64,000 bases of DNA. Origin: Firmicutes bacterium UBA3930 (GTDB lineage: Bacteria > Bacillota > Clostridia > Caldicoprobacterales > Caldicoprobacteraceae). The notes below the pieces were generated by a model. It ran no database searches, was not told where the DNA came from, and was given only the letters and a program-made list of their open reading frames with translations. The DNA lies in the NCBI GenBank assembly GCA_002385885.1, contig DGEI01000007.1, positions 1-64,000 on the forward strand, read 5' to 3'. Of this stretch, positions 43,471 to 52,975 are shown piece by piece (the first letter of the stretch is position 1; every line of letters starts with the position of its first letter). A program made the position numbers and the translations under genes.

Positions 43471-44589
43471 CTAAAACCCAAGCAGTAATTTTATCCTCAA
43501 TGCCAACAGACGATACAGTTCCTGGATTTGTGGTGACATGCGGGCTACAAGGAGTATCGGAAACATGGCTGAAACAAAAAGAGCAGCTACATAGCTCGGC
43601 TGAATGCGATTTTTGTACAGTTCGCTTACCCCTTTAGCGTCGACAATCTTGTATCCGACTTTCATTCTTACAAGCAGTGTACTGGCCATACCTTTACGCC
43701 CTTTTTCCAGGAAATCAACCATACTGGTATGGCTGCCAACCGTTACAATCAGCTCGGCTTTATTTTCATAAGCCAGTATAAGGGCAATGTCCTCACTTGT
43801 ACCTGCAAATGGAAACTTAACCGCATTTAAATCCAATTCCCGGATCCGCTGCATACCCGGACATCTTCCGTCGGGATAAGCGTGCACAATGATTTCATCA
43901 CAACTTTTTAAGCATTCATCACTTACACTGTCCATATCTCCCACAACCAGATGCGGCCTGTAGCCAAACTCGAGCAGAGCGTCCCCACCGCCATCTACTC
44001 CTATTATAACGGGACGAACCTCTTCTATATATGATCGTATAGCCTTTAGATCTTCCAGGTAATTCCTTCCCCTTATAACGATCAACACGTGTTTCTTTTC
44101 CATCCTTGTCTTTATAGGCGGCAGAACGACAGGAGCAACAACAATATCTCTTTCTTTGGCAGCATAATCCAATGTGTTGTCAATAAAATCCCTCAAAACT
44201 TCCCAAATATTCTCCCTGGCTTCCGCCATCTTTCTCTCTATCATATCTCCATCAAGAAAATTTATATGGCAAATGAACTTATTATTTACCCAAAGAGTGT
44301 TTTCACTTACTTCCAGGTAATCATTCTCTTTTATGCATTCAAAAGCTTTTTGCCCAATATCGTCAATAATTGGAATGCCTGCATCAGAAAGAATTTTTGG
44401 CCCATAATTTGGATATTTTCCGCTTATTGACTGAGCACCGTTTATCACGGCCTTTACCTTCCTGTCTGCAAGATGCACGGCCGCTACTTCATCCAAATCC
44501 TGGTGAAAGATTACAGCTATATCACCGGGCATAAGCCGTTTTATAAGGCTTTTTGTCCTATTGTCTTTTTTTGCACGTCCTCTAATCAT
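43471..44589 (-). CDS. steA: SteA-like putative cytokinetic ring protein
   Basis: The protein is about 372 aa. The cytosolic part holds a thiamine pyrophosphokinase-like domain with GDIAVIFHQDLDEVAA, GVDGGGDALLEFGYRPHLVVGDMDS (part) and SEDIALILAYE. It ends with two membrane helices (about residues 330-365). SteA of actinobacteria joins SteB to control cell separation. With the MctB-like gene next to it, the steA-steB type pair is preserved here, and it lies beside spo0A. AAGGA nine bases before the ATG at 44589 sets the start. Confidence 0.8.
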   Translation of the reverse strand: MIRGRAKKDNRTKSLIKRLMPGDIAVIFHQDLDEVAAVHLADRKVKAVINGAQSISGKYPNYGPKILSDAGIPIIDDIGQKAFECIKENDYLEVSENTLWVNNKFICHINFLDGDMIERKMAEARENIWEVLRDFIDNTLDYAAKERDIVVAPVVLPPIKTRMEKKHVLIVIRGRNYLEDLKAIRSYIEEVRPVIIGVDGGGDALLEFGYRPHLVVGDMDSVSDECLKSCDEIIVHAYPDGRCPGMQRIRELDLNAVKFPFAGTSEDIALILAYENKAELIVTVGSHTSMVDFLEKGRKGMASTLLVRMKVGYKIVDAKGVSELYKNRIQPSYVAALFVSAMFPILLVARMSPQIQELYRLLALRIKLLLGF

Positions 44590-44691
44590 TTTCAGACATC
44601 CTTGCCCCGTTTGCCTGTATTCCCCCAAATAATACCTTTCCTACAGATTTGTCCTATCATATATGGTTTACATTGCCACATTAAATATACA

Positions 44692-44720
44692 TAAAAAAAA
44701 CAGCCGTTTCAGGCTGTTTT
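44692..44720 (-). terminator. Intrinsic terminator after spo0A
   Basis: On the minus strand AAAACAGCC pairs with GGCTGTTTT and is followed by TTTTATG. Confidence 0.85.
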
Positions 44721-44729
44721 ACATCAAAA

Positions 44730-45560
44730 TCATCGGACAGATTGAGCCTTGATCCGCATTCGATCAGCTATCATGGCAATAAATTCGCCATTGGTTGGCT
44801 TTCCTTTTTCATCATGAATTGTATAACCAAAAATTTTATTAATTGTTTCGACCCTGCCCCGGTTCCATGCTACTTCAATAGCATGGCGAATGGCCCTTTC
44901 CACCCTGCTGGGAGTGGTATTGAATTTTTCGGCTATCATTGGATATAATTCCTTAGTAATCCCGCCAAGCAGATCCATATCCTTTACAACCATAAGTATT
45001 GCCTCTCTCAGATAATGATAACCCTTAATATGAGCCGGTACTCCTATCTCATGTATGATGTTTGTTATATCCGCTTCAAGGGAAGAATTATTGTTATAAC
45101 CGGTTTTAACGATAGGAGCAACAGCAAGAGCCTGGGCTGACTGGTTAACTGCAGAAACCGGTACATCTATATCTGTAGTAATTCCCATGGCCAGTTCTCT
45201 AATTCTTTTTACAAAAATCTCCATATCAAAAGGCTTCACAAAGTAGTAATCGGCTCCCAGGGCAATAGCCCTTTGGGTAATCTTATCCTGCCCAACTGCA
45301 GATAGTATGATTATTTTGGATTTATTTTCAAGATTACTGTTATTCAGCCTTTCCAACACACCCAAACCATCAATATGAGGCATTATGATATCCAGAATAA
45401 TCACTTCAGGCTGAATATTAATAATCATTTCCAGCGCCTCAATTCCATCGCCGGCAATACCTATAACTTCCATATCATCCTGTTTCTCTAAATATCTACG
45501 GACGATATCACAGAACTCCTTGTTATCATCTGCAATTAACACCCTAATCCTGTTTTGCAT
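44730..45560 (-). CDS. spo0A: Master sporulation response regulator Spo0A
   Basis: The protein is about 276 aa. The receiver domain has the acidic pair D11/D12 and phosphoacceptor D57 (VIILDIIMPH). The Spo0A-specific C-terminal DNA-binding domain has the recognition helix region EKFNTTPSRVERAIRHAIEVAW, of which TPSRVERAIRHAIEV is the highly conserved part. Phosphorylated Spo0A binds TTTGTCRAAAA boxes to begin sporulation. In Clostridia phosphorylation is done directly by orphan kinases; no kinase is here. AGGGGG upstream sets the ATG at 45560. Two 0A boxes lie just upstream, so it is likely autoregulated. The order spoIVB-spo0A is as in Bacillus. Confidence 0.97.
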   Translation of the reverse strand: MQNRIRVLIADDNKEFCDIVRRYLEKQDDMEVIGIAGDGIEALEMIINIQPEVIILDIIMPHIDGLGVLERLNNSNLENKSKIIILSAVGQDKITQRAIALGADYYFVKPFDMEIFVKRIRELAMGITTDIDVPVSAVNQSAQALAVAPIVKTGYNNNSSLEADITNIIHEIGVPAHIKGYHYLREAILMVVKDMDLLGGITKELYPMIAEKFNTTPSRVERAIRHAIEVAWNRGRVETINKIFGYTIHDEKGKPTNGEFIAMIADRMRIKAQSVR

Positions 45561-45628
45561 TCTCAAAAACCCCCTAATCATTGGAATAATATGCATTTAC
45601 AGTTTTTTTCATTCTTTCATTTGTTTTC

Positions 45629-45655
45629 TATTCGACAAACGTTTAAATATCCCTT
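45629..45655 (-). promoter_or_regulatory. spo0A promoter: 0A box inside a sigma-H-like promoter
   Basis: TTTGTCGAATA (45629-45639, minus strand) matches the 0A box TTTGTCRAAAA at 10 of 11 positions. It overlaps the -10 (CGAAT, 45630-45634) of a sigma-H-like promoter whose -35 (AAGGGATAT) is at 45647-45655, 12 bp away. About 70 bp separate it from the start codon. Confidence 0.6.
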
Positions 45656-45691
45656 CTTTCAAAAAATAAAAGGATTGTCGCTTTATCACTA

Positions 45692-45702
45692 TTTTTGACA
45701 TA
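45692..45702 (-). promoter_or_regulatory. Second 0A box upstream of spo0A
   Basis: TATGTCAAAAA matches the consensus TTTGTCRAAAA at 10 of 11 positions and lies about 60 bp upstream of the first box, just past the spoIVB stop codon. Confidence 0.5.
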
Positions 45703-45708
45703 ATTCTG

Positions 45709-47007
45709 TCAGTCCATTATTTTTTTGCTTTCCTCCAGCATCCATTCGATAAAAATTCCGTATCCTTTCTTAGGATCATTAACAAACACATGGGTAATAG
45801 CGCCAACAATTCTTCCGTTTTGGATGATGGGGCTTCCGCTCATACCCTGTACTATACCTCCTGTCAGTTCCAGCAGTTCAGGATCGGTTATCTCAATAAC
45901 CATTCCCTTCGAATTCGGCTGCTTCTGGTAATTGATTTTTTTTATCTGGATATCAAATTCCCTTATTCCGCTATCATCCACGGTTGTCAGTATGCTGGCT
46001 TTTCCAGTGTGTACATCGTGCTGATAACATATGCTCATAGGCTCATTATGGTAAAATTTTGGCAGCGTCTTGTACATTTTGCCGTATATACCATATTTCG
46101 TATTCCTTAATATATTTCCAATCAGTTTTTGTTTTCCTGAGAAGACCCCTTTGAGTTCTCCCGGTTCACCCCGTTTTCCCTGTATTATATCTATAATTTT
46201 TGATTCCATTATTTCACCGTTTTTTACTGATAATAAGGTGCCGGTATCCAAATCTGTTATAGCATGTCCAAGAGCTCCGAAATACCCGCTATCCGGGTCA
46301 TAAAAAGTCAATGTTCCGACTCCGGCTGTACTGTCACGAACCCAGATACCCAATCTATATTTTAAATCATGATGATCCACAGCCGGAACTATGTGGGCTT
46401 TAAAAATAATGTTACCCCTTCGCACATCCAATTCAAGTCCGTTATCCTTTACCTGATTTACAAGCTCTGAAAGATGTTCAGCGTTTTCTACGTAAACCCC
46501 GTTTACCTTTTCTATTATATCTCCCGGCCTTAAACCGGCTTCGCCCGCAGGATAATGGGTAAATCCTTCCGGATCCATTACTTCCGATATGCCAACCACC
46601 AATGCACCCTGGGTATATAAGGATACACCTATGGAATTTCCTCCCGGAAATATCTTTTTGACAGGCTGCACCTTTATTCTCATTTGTTTTATCGGCACTA
46701 TGCCAAAAAGTTTAAAAATAAGCTCTGCATTTCCTTTAGTTACCGTCTCAATGGTCAACGGCTCTTTCAGGTTGAAGTTAGCCTGATCCTTTAATGAACT
46801 GCCGTTAAATTTCAGGGCGTCCACATTATTCCCTTCTATTTTGACTAAAAACGGCAGTCCAAAATTCAGTATATGGGCATCTCCTTCAAAGATCTGCAAT
46901 TCAGAGGGAATACTATTGATATTTCGGATTAAAGGTAAATAATTAATGAATAAAAGCATCAGAGCCAATATTATGCCTAATGCCTTTTTTGCCTTGGTTT
47001 TTTTCAT
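45709..47007 (-). CDS. spoIVB: SpoIVB signalling serine peptidase (S55)
   Basis: The protein is about 432 aa. It has an N-terminal membrane helix (about residues 8-27), a PDZ domain (about 155-200, AGEAGLRPGDIIEKVNG), and the S55 peptidase domain with GALGHAI (His) and GIVQGMSGSPIIQNG (catalytic Ser). Made in the forespore, SpoIVB is secreted into the intermembrane space and cleaves SpoIVFA, releasing pro-sigma-K processing. AGGAGA nine bases before the ATG at 47007 sets the start; the upstream GTG has no site. It lies between recN and spo0A. Confidence 0.94.
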   Translation of the reverse strand: MKKTKAKKALGIILALMLLFINYLPLIRNINSIPSELQIFEGDAHILNFGLPFLVKIEGNNVDALKFNGSSLKDQANFNLKEPLTIETVTKGNAELIFKLFGIVPIKQMRIKVQPVKKIFPGGNSIGVSLYTQGALVVGISEVMDPEGFTHYPAGEAGLRPGDIIEKVNGVYVENAEHLSELVNQVKDNGLELDVRRGNIIFKAHIVPAVDHHDLKYRLGIWVRDSTAGVGTLTFYDPDSGYFGALGHAITDLDTGTLLSVKNGEIMESKIIDIIQGKRGEPGELKGVFSGKQKLIGNILRNTKYGIYGKMYKTLPKFYHNEPMSICYQHDVHTGKASILTTVDDSGIREFDIQIKKINYQKQPNSKGMVIEITDPELLELTGGIVQGMSGSPIIQNGRIVGAITHVFVNDPKKGYGIFIEWMLEESKKIMD

Positions 47008-47090
47008 GCCGGCTTGTCTCCTGTTCATTTTTTTGTTCACAACTTAAGTTAACCTCAATAAATGTGACTTATTCATGCTAATTCAGTGCA

Positions 47091-47128
47091 AAAAAGGCAA
47101 AAAAAGAAAGGGTTATTTACCCCTTTCT
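47091..47128 (-). terminator. Intrinsic terminator after recN
   Basis: On the minus strand GAAAGGGGTAAATAACCCTTTC forms an 8- to 9-bp stem, followed by TTTTTTTGCC. Confidence 0.8.
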
Positions 47129-47140
47129 TATGTTCTGGTA

Positions 47141-48865
47141 TTAACTTATTGCTTCCTTCATTTCTTTTGCTGTATCAATCAGCTCCCGGGCATGTTCCAA
47201 GCCTATCTTGCTGATCTCAGCCCCTCCTATCAGCCTGGCTATTTCCTCCTGACGTTCATTTTCATCCAACAAAGATACGAACGTATGGGTATGATTGTCT
47301 TCGACACGCTTCTCTATTCTATAATGAACATCAGCCATTACGGCAATTTGCGGAAGATGAGTCACGCAAACAACCTGATGGGATTGTGACAATGAACTCA
47401 TCTTTTCTCCGACAACACTGGCAATTCTTCCGCTTATACCCGCGTCTATCTCATCAAAAATTAAAATAGGAATATCGTCGATACCGGCAAGGACGGTTTT
47501 AAAAGCAAGCATAACCCTTGACATTTCTCCGCCGGAAATAATTCTTGCCAGAGGTTTTAAGGGTTCTCCGGGATTCGGAGATATGGTAAACTCAATTTTA
47601 TCAAAACCCTGGGAAGTTATAAAGGAAGCATAATCAGCACTATCATCAGGAGTTGATATTGCTACCTCAAACATCGTTTTTTCCATCCCCAGCTGGCTTA
47701 ACTGCTCTATAACACGCTGTTCAAATATTCTGGCTGTAGCTCTTCTCATACGTGAAAGCCCGGTGCATGCTTCAACCAGTTTATTATAAACTTCCTTCTC
47801 CTGTCTGTTCAGTTCTTCAAGCCGATCCTGACGGGTTTCGACAGACAGCAGTTCACTCTTCAGTTTTTTCTGCAGTTCCAATATTTCCTCGATTGTATCC
47901 CCGTATTTTCTTTTTAATGAATTTAACAATACCAGCCTGTTTTCAATATCATCCAGCCTGTCAGGATTATAATCAAAACTATCCCTGCAGGTTCTGATTT
48001 TATCTATCACATCTTCGATCTGATAATATATGTTGTCAATATCATGGGATATTCCCGCAAACATCTCATTCAAGCCGGATATCTGATCCAAACGCTCCTT
48101 TACAACGGCGACCTGGTCAAATACCGCCATTCCCCTTTCGGCACCAGAATATAATACATCATATGCCTCGTTTATAACTTGATTTATCTTTTCGGCATTC
48201 TGCAGCAGCGCACGTTCCTGCATAAGCTCATCGTCTTCTCCTGGTTTAAGCCTGGCGTTTTCGATCTCATTTATCTGATAGGACAGCAGATCTTTCATTC
48301 TTTCACTATCCCTTTCAGACTTGGATATCATATCTATTTCGTGCAGTATGGATTTCCACCTGGAGTACAGGGAGTTTACCGTTTGCCTGCAGCCGGCCAG
48401 CGGTTCCCCGCCCAGCCGATCCAGGATTTCAATATGATATTCGGGATTCAAAAGAGATTGATGCTGGTGCTGCCCGTGTATATCCACCAGCTGCTGCCCT
48501 AATTCCTTCAACACCGACAGAGTAACTGCCTGTCCGTTTATCCGGCATATATTTCTGCCGCTTCGGGACAGCTGCCGTGTCAGCAAAAGGCTTCCATCCT
48601 CCTGGGTTTGTATGCCGTATCTCTCTAAAAATGGAATTATTTTTTCAGGTTTTTTCAGATAAAACAAACCTTCTATCCGGGCAAAATCTTTGCCGGTTTG
48701 TATCATCTCCTTGTCGGCACGTTCCCCCAGTATTAATCCCACCGCATCAATTATAATTGACTTTCCCGCCCCTGTTTCTCCGGTCAGTATATTAAGCCCA
48801 TCCCCAAACTCAATTGTAAGATTATCTATCAGAGCCAGATTTCGGATTGATAAATAGCTGAGCAT
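47141..48865 (-). CDS. recN: DNA repair protein RecN
   Basis: The 574-aa SMC-like ATPase has Walker A GETGAGKS (residues 30-37), long coiled-coil arms (about 150-370), the ABC signature SGGEMSRVMLA and Walker B ILIFDEIDAGISG. It assembles at double-strand breaks and tethers DNA ends for recombination. GGAGGTGA precedes the ATG. Located after argR, as in Bacillus. Confidence 0.96.
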   Translation of the reverse strand: MLSYLSIRNLALIDNLTIEFGDGLNILTGETGAGKSIIIDAVGLILGERADKEMIQTGKDFARIEGLFYLKKPEKIIPFLERYGIQTQEDGSLLLTRQLSRSGRNICRINGQAVTLSVLKELGQQLVDIHGQHQHQSLLNPEYHIEILDRLGGEPLAGCRQTVNSLYSRWKSILHEIDMISKSERDSERMKDLLSYQINEIENARLKPGEDDELMQERALLQNAEKINQVINEAYDVLYSGAERGMAVFDQVAVVKERLDQISGLNEMFAGISHDIDNIYYQIEDVIDKIRTCRDSFDYNPDRLDDIENRLVLLNSLKRKYGDTIEEILELQKKLKSELLSVETRQDRLEELNRQEKEVYNKLVEACTGLSRMRRATARIFEQRVIEQLSQLGMEKTMFEVAISTPDDSADYASFITSQGFDKIEFTISPNPGEPLKPLARIISGGEMSRVMLAFKTVLAGIDDIPILIFDEIDAGISGRIASVVGEKMSSLSQSHQVVCVTHLPQIAVMADVHYRIEKRVEDNHTHTFVSLLDENERQEEIARLIGGAEISKIGLEHARELIDTAKEMKEAIS

Positions 48866-48895
48866 GGAGTCACCTCCATAAACTTACGGAATCAA

Positions 48896-49348
48896 CTACT
48901 TGATTAACTTATTGAACCGCTCCATGATGTTCAGTGCAGTATCACTATCTCTTACCACCACCAGGATAGTATCATCGCCGGCAACGCACCCAAGTATTTC
49001 TATCCAGTTTAAAGCATCTATAGCGGCTGCTGCAGCCTGTGCATTACCTGAGAGGGTTTTTACAACAATTATATTGTTGGCATAGTCCATAGAAACAACT
49101 GATTCGGAAAATACGCGGATCAGCTTATCCCAGTTTTTTGTATCTGCTTTATCTTCCATGGTTGCATATTTGTATTTTCCGGAAGGAGTAAGCACCTTTA
49201 TAAGACGCAATTCCTTAATATCCCGTGAAACTGTAGCCTGCGTCACGTCAAAACCATGGTTTCTAAGCTCATATGCCAGCTCTTCCTGTGTCTCGATGTC
49301 CTTTTCTTCGATAAGCTTCAGTATTTGGGTATGGCGATACATTTTCAT
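48896..49348 (-). CDS. argR: Arginine repressor ArgR/AhrC
   Basis: The protein is about 150 aa. The N-terminal winged helix (TQEELAYELRNHGFDVTQATVSRDI in part; QATVSRDIKELRL) binds ARG boxes, and the C-terminal domain (AIDALNWIEILGCVAGDDTILVV) binds arginine and forms hexamers. It represses arginine synthesis and activates catabolism in Firmicutes. GGAGG ten bases before the ATG at 49348. It follows nadK with the usual close spacing. Confidence 0.95.
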   Translation of the reverse strand: MKMYRHTQILKLIEEKDIETQEELAYELRNHGFDVTQATVSRDIKELRLIKVLTPSGKYKYATMEDKADTKNWDKLIRVFSESVVSMDYANNIIVVKTLSGNAQAAAAAIDALNWIEILGCVAGDDTILVVVRDSDTALNIMERFNKLIK

Positions 49349-49349
49349 A

Positions 49350-50234
49350 TTATGAACCACCTCCTTCTAATCCGTTTATGTCCATCGGCCTTTCAGTCAG
49401 TTTTTCTCTTAGCACATTAAAAAAACTGCGCTTCCCGAACCGGATAAGCTGTGTTTCAACATCAGCTTTCCCAACATGGATTATATCACCTTTTTTAACC
49501 GGCACACCTTTCTGTCCGTCAATAGTAAGAAAAACATCATGGGTTTTATCATCAATAAGAATTCGAATCAGATCATTTTGATGGGTTACTATTGGCCGGG
49601 CATTCAATGCGTGTGGACATATAGGAGTAAGAAGAAGACATTTCATATTGGGACTGATTATAGGTCCACCTGCTGAAAGAGAATAGGCAGTGGACCCGGT
49701 AGGGCTCGATACTAAAATACCGTCTGCAGGATAACAGTTTACAAACTCATCATTTATAAAAACCCTGAGGTGAATTATCCTGGCGAATGACGCTTTTGCA
49801 ATTGCAATTTCATTCAACGCAGTCAATTCAATAGGAGCATTATTCTCTTTAACTATACTGGCTTTCAGCATCATACGTTTTTCCACATAGTATTCTTTTG
49901 CCACCAATAAATCAAGGGCTTCGTCAATTTCAGATATCTCTATTTCTGTAAGGAAACCCAATCGGCCTATATTAATACCTAAAATGGGTACTCCATAGCT
50001 GCAGGCCTGCCGGGCGGCGTTTAGCAGGGTTCCATCCCCGCCCAAAACAAACAATACATCACATTGCCTGAAAAAATCACTGCTGCCGGCGACATGTCCC
50101 GTGCCTATAATCTCATATATTTCAGGCATAACAAACGGTTCAAAGCCTTTATCCCGTATCTTTTCTATTACAAGCTTTGTCTGAATACCTTCGAGATCTT
50201 TTGAAAGGTTTGGCATTATTCCGATCTTCTTCAC
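49350..50234 (-). CDS. nadK: NAD kinase
   Basis: The 294-aa enzyme has the diagnostic GGDGTLLNAAR and the segment SSPTGSTAYSLSAGGPI. It phosphorylates NAD to NADP. GTG start with GGAGG upstream. It lies 11 bp downstream of tlyA and touches argR, part of the tlyA-nadK-argR-recN run. Confidence 0.96.
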   Translation of the reverse strand: MKKIGIMPNLSKDLEGIQTKLVIEKIRDKGFEPFVMPEIYEIIGTGHVAGSSDFFRQCDVLFVLGGDGTLLNAARQACSYGVPILGINIGRLGFLTEIEISEIDEALDLLVAKEYYVEKRMMLKASIVKENNAPIELTALNEIAIAKASFARIIHLRVFINDEFVNCYPADGILVSSPTGSTAYSLSAGGPIISPNMKCLLLTPICPHALNARPIVTHQNDLIRILIDDKTHDVFLTIDGQKGVPVKKGDIIHVGKADVETQLIRFGKRSFFNVLREKLTERPMDINGLEGGGS

Positions 50235-50245
50235 ACAGCCCCTCC

Positions 50246-51070
50246 TTATTTGCTAAACAGTAGTTCATTGTGAGCCTGTTCTACTACATCCTGGATTTCC
50301 TGATCGGTTATGCACGGTGGTTCCGGCCTGCCGCTTTTATGCAGATACGCCAGAAACTCTATATTCCCTTCCGGCCCGGTTATCGGTGAGTGGGTAACGC
50401 CTTTGAGGGCAAGTTCGAGCTGCCGGCCAAGTTCAATAAAGTCTGTCAGTACTTCTTTATGAACTTTGGGATTCCTAATGACTCCTTTTCGCCCAACCTT
50501 TTCCTTGCCAGCTTCAAACTGCGGTTTTACAAGCGCTATAATATCGCTGTTTTCTTCAACAATGGCTTTTACCACCGGAAGTACCAGTTTGAGTGATATA
50601 AAAGAAACATCTATTACAGCACCCTCAATTTTTTCTGTAAATGTTTCAGGGTTAACATAGCGTATATTGGTACGCTCCATGATAACTACACGTTCATCCT
50701 GTCTTAAATTCCATGCCAGCTGTCCATACCCTACGTCTATGGCATAAACTTTACGGGCCCCATTGTTTAGCAGGCAGTGGGTAAATCCACCTGTAGAAGC
50801 TCCTACATCAATAAAAACCTTATCTTTAACCGAAACATTAAACACTTTAAGCGCTTTTTCCAGTTTGAGTCCGCCGCGGCTGACATATGGCAAGGGAGAG
50901 CTTTTTAGCTCTATATCCTCACCGGGTTTCACAAAAAAACCCGGCTTATCAACCCTTTTTCCATTAACATATACCAGGCCGGCCATAATTACAGCCTTTG
51001 CTTTTTCCAGGCTCTCAATCAGTTTTCTTTTTACAAGTAAAACATCCAATCTTTCTTTAGTAGCTGACAT
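50246..51070 (-). CDS. tlyA: TlyA family rRNA (cytidine-2'-O)-methyltransferase
   Basis: The 274-aa protein has an N-terminal S4 domain (ERLDVLLVKRKLIESLEKAK in part) and a FtsJ-like methyltransferase domain with VFIDVGASTGGFTHCLL and KPQFEAGKEKVG. Mycobacterial TlyA 2'-O-methylates 16S and 23S rRNA; the firmicute proteins are also called hemolysin A. It overlaps the end of dxs by 14 bp. Confidence 0.92.
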   Translation of the reverse strand: MSATKERLDVLLVKRKLIESLEKAKAVIMAGLVYVNGKRVDKPGFFVKPGEDIELKSSPLPYVSRGGLKLEKALKVFNVSVKDKVFIDVGASTGGFTHCLLNNGARKVYAIDVGYGQLAWNLRQDERVVIMERTNIRYVNPETFTEKIEGAVIDVSFISLKLVLPVVKAIVEENSDIIALVKPQFEAGKEKVGRKGVIRNPKVHKEVLTDFIELGRQLELALKGVTHSPITGPEGNIEFLAYLHKSGRPEPPCITDQEIQDVVEQAHNELLFSK

Positions 51071-52955
51071 ATCTACCTTTCACAAAATCACACAAGAATT
51101 TTTTTACTGTAAAAGCAACATTATTAGGATCTAGCTTGAGTTCTTTAAGTATGCGTTCCACAGAACCATGAGGTACGAATGAATCATTTATCCCCAGGTT
51201 GATTATCGTAACCGGAAGGCGATACGCCGTAACAAATTCGCTGATGCTGCTTCCAAAACCTCCCTGGATAAGGCTGTCCTCCAATGTAATCCACCTGTTT
51301 ATCCGGGATGCCATATCATTCAGCATGCGGTGGTCTAAAGGTTTTAATACCCTGGCGTTTATTACACATGCCTTTATGCCTTCTTTTTTTAGAATATGTG
51401 CCGTCTGGACTGCTGTACTAAGCATTCTGCCAAAGCTGATGATGCAGCAGTCGGTACCTTCTACGATAATTTCCCATTTTAAGCTGTTCATGGGGCTCTT
51501 GGTAATGAGGTTGTCTACACCTGTATTCCCTTTAGGATATCGTATTGCCACCGGCCCTTCCATGGTAAGTGAGTAGTCCAACATATGTTTTAGTTCTTCA
51601 ATGTTTTTGGGTGCCAGCAAAGTCATATTGGGAATATGACGCAGATAACTGATATCAAAGATTCCCTGATGAGTTTCGCCGTCTTCACCTACAATACCTG
51701 CCCTGTCAACAGCAAATACAACCGGGAGTTTCTGTATGCAGACATCATGCAGTATTTGATCATATGCACGCTGGAGAAAAGTAGAATATATCGCCACATA
51801 GGGCCGGAATCCATTGCTTGCCAGCCCTGCTGCCATTGTTACAGCGTGCTGCTCGGCTATACCAACATCAAAAAATCGCTCCGGAAACCGTTCTTTAAAC
51901 TCCATCAAACCTGTACCATCCGGCATTGCCGCAGTTATAGCCACAACTCTTGGATCCCTGTTTGCCATTTCAGCCAAATGCTTTCCAAACGCGTTGGAAT
52001 AGGTCTCTTCATCAGCCCCGTATACCTCGCCGGTTTCGACATTAAAAGGCGGGACCCCGTGAAAAAGCTCAGGCTTTTCCTCGGCAAAAAAATAGTCCTT
52101 TCCCTTTTTTGTAATAACGTGTATAAGAACAGGGCCTCCAATCCTGGCAGCCCGTTTCATAACATCTATCAAAGCCGGCATGTTATGGCCATCTATTGGG
52201 CCTATATAGGTAAAACCCATTTGTTCAAACAACATTCCGGAAATAACAAGGTATTTGAAGCTGTTTTTAAATTTTTCTATCAGGTCGGCAAAATATGCAC
52301 CGATGCGCGGTATCCTGCGTAAAACAGAATCCATCTCTCTTTTTAACCATGTATACCTTGGATTAGATCTCAATTTGGAGAGATAAGCGGCCAGAGCTCC
52401 GACATTTTGCGAAATTGACATTTGGTTGTCGTTTAAGACCACCATAATATTCGTCCTGGACTGACCCGTATCATTAAGAGCTTCAAAGGCCATTCCTCCG
52501 GTTAAGGCTCCGTCTCCAATAACAGCAACAACGTTATACGTTTCCTTCTTCAGATCTCTTGCCCTGGCTATTCCCAAGGCGGCAGATATCGATGTGCTGC
52601 TGTGTCCTGTAACGAAAATATCGTGAATACTCTCGCAAGGCTTTGGAAAACCGCTTAATCCATTATACTGCCTGAGTGTACCAAACAATTCCTTTCTGCC
52701 GGTTATAATCTTGTGTACGTAGGTTTGATGCCCAACGTCCCATATTATCTTATCAAAAGGGCTGTTAAACACATAATGCATTGCCAAGGTAAGTTCCACA
52801 ACCCCGAGATTGGATGCCAAATGCCCTCCTGTTTTGGACACGTTGTCCAGCAAAAACTGTCTGATTTCCTGGGATAATTGTATCAGTTCAGTGGTATTCA
52901 AATTTTTTAAGTCTTCAGGTGAGTAAATCGAATCCAGTATTTTATGCTTGTGCAT
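51057..52955 (-). CDS. dxs: 1-deoxy-D-xylulose-5-phosphate synthase
   Basis: The protein is 632 aa. It has the thiamine-diphosphate motif VIGDGALTGGMAFEALND in part (GDGALTGG), catalytic HxxH residues near SGHSSTSISAALG, the transketolase pyrimidine domain DVGIAEQHAVTMAAG and a C-terminal domain. It condenses pyruvate and glyceraldehyde 3-phosphate, the first step of the MEP pathway; ispH in this window is the last. GCGGGGAT precedes the ATG at 52955. The oapA gene and OLE RNA lie just upstream. Confidence 0.97.
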   Translation of the reverse strand: MHKHKILDSIYSPEDLKNLNTTELIQLSQEIRQFLLDNVSKTGGHLASNLGVVELTLAMHYVFNSPFDKIIWDVGHQTYVHKIITGRKELFGTLRQYNGLSGFPKPCESIHDIFVTGHSSTSISAALGIARARDLKKETYNVVAVIGDGALTGGMAFEALNDTGQSRTNIMVVLNDNQMSISQNVGALAAYLSKLRSNPRYTWLKREMDSVLRRIPRIGAYFADLIEKFKNSFKYLVISGMLFEQMGFTYIGPIDGHNMPALIDVMKRAARIGGPVLIHVITKKGKDYFFAEEKPELFHGVPPFNVETGEVYGADEETYSNAFGKHLAEMANRDPRVVAITAAMPDGTGLMEFKERFPERFFDVGIAEQHAVTMAAGLASNGFRPYVAIYSTFLQRAYDQILHDVCIQKLPVVFAVDRAGIVGEDGETHQGIFDISYLRHIPNMTLLAPKNIEELKHMLDYSLTMEGPVAIRYPKGNTGVDNLITKSPMNSLKWEIIVEGTDCCIISFGRMLSTAVQTAHILKKEGIKACVINARVLKPLDHRMLNDMASRINRWITLEDSLIQGGFGSSISEFVTAYRLPVTIINLGINDSFVPHGSVERILKELKLDPNNVAFTVKKFLCDFVKGRYVSY

Positions 52956-52975
52956 TTTATCCCCGCTCGCTTTCA

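Noticed and set aside
47008..47090. Sigma-G/F promoter in front of spoIVB
   Set aside because: A TGAAT...CATTTATT pair is near the right spacing, but the -10 does not match the CATnnTA consensus.
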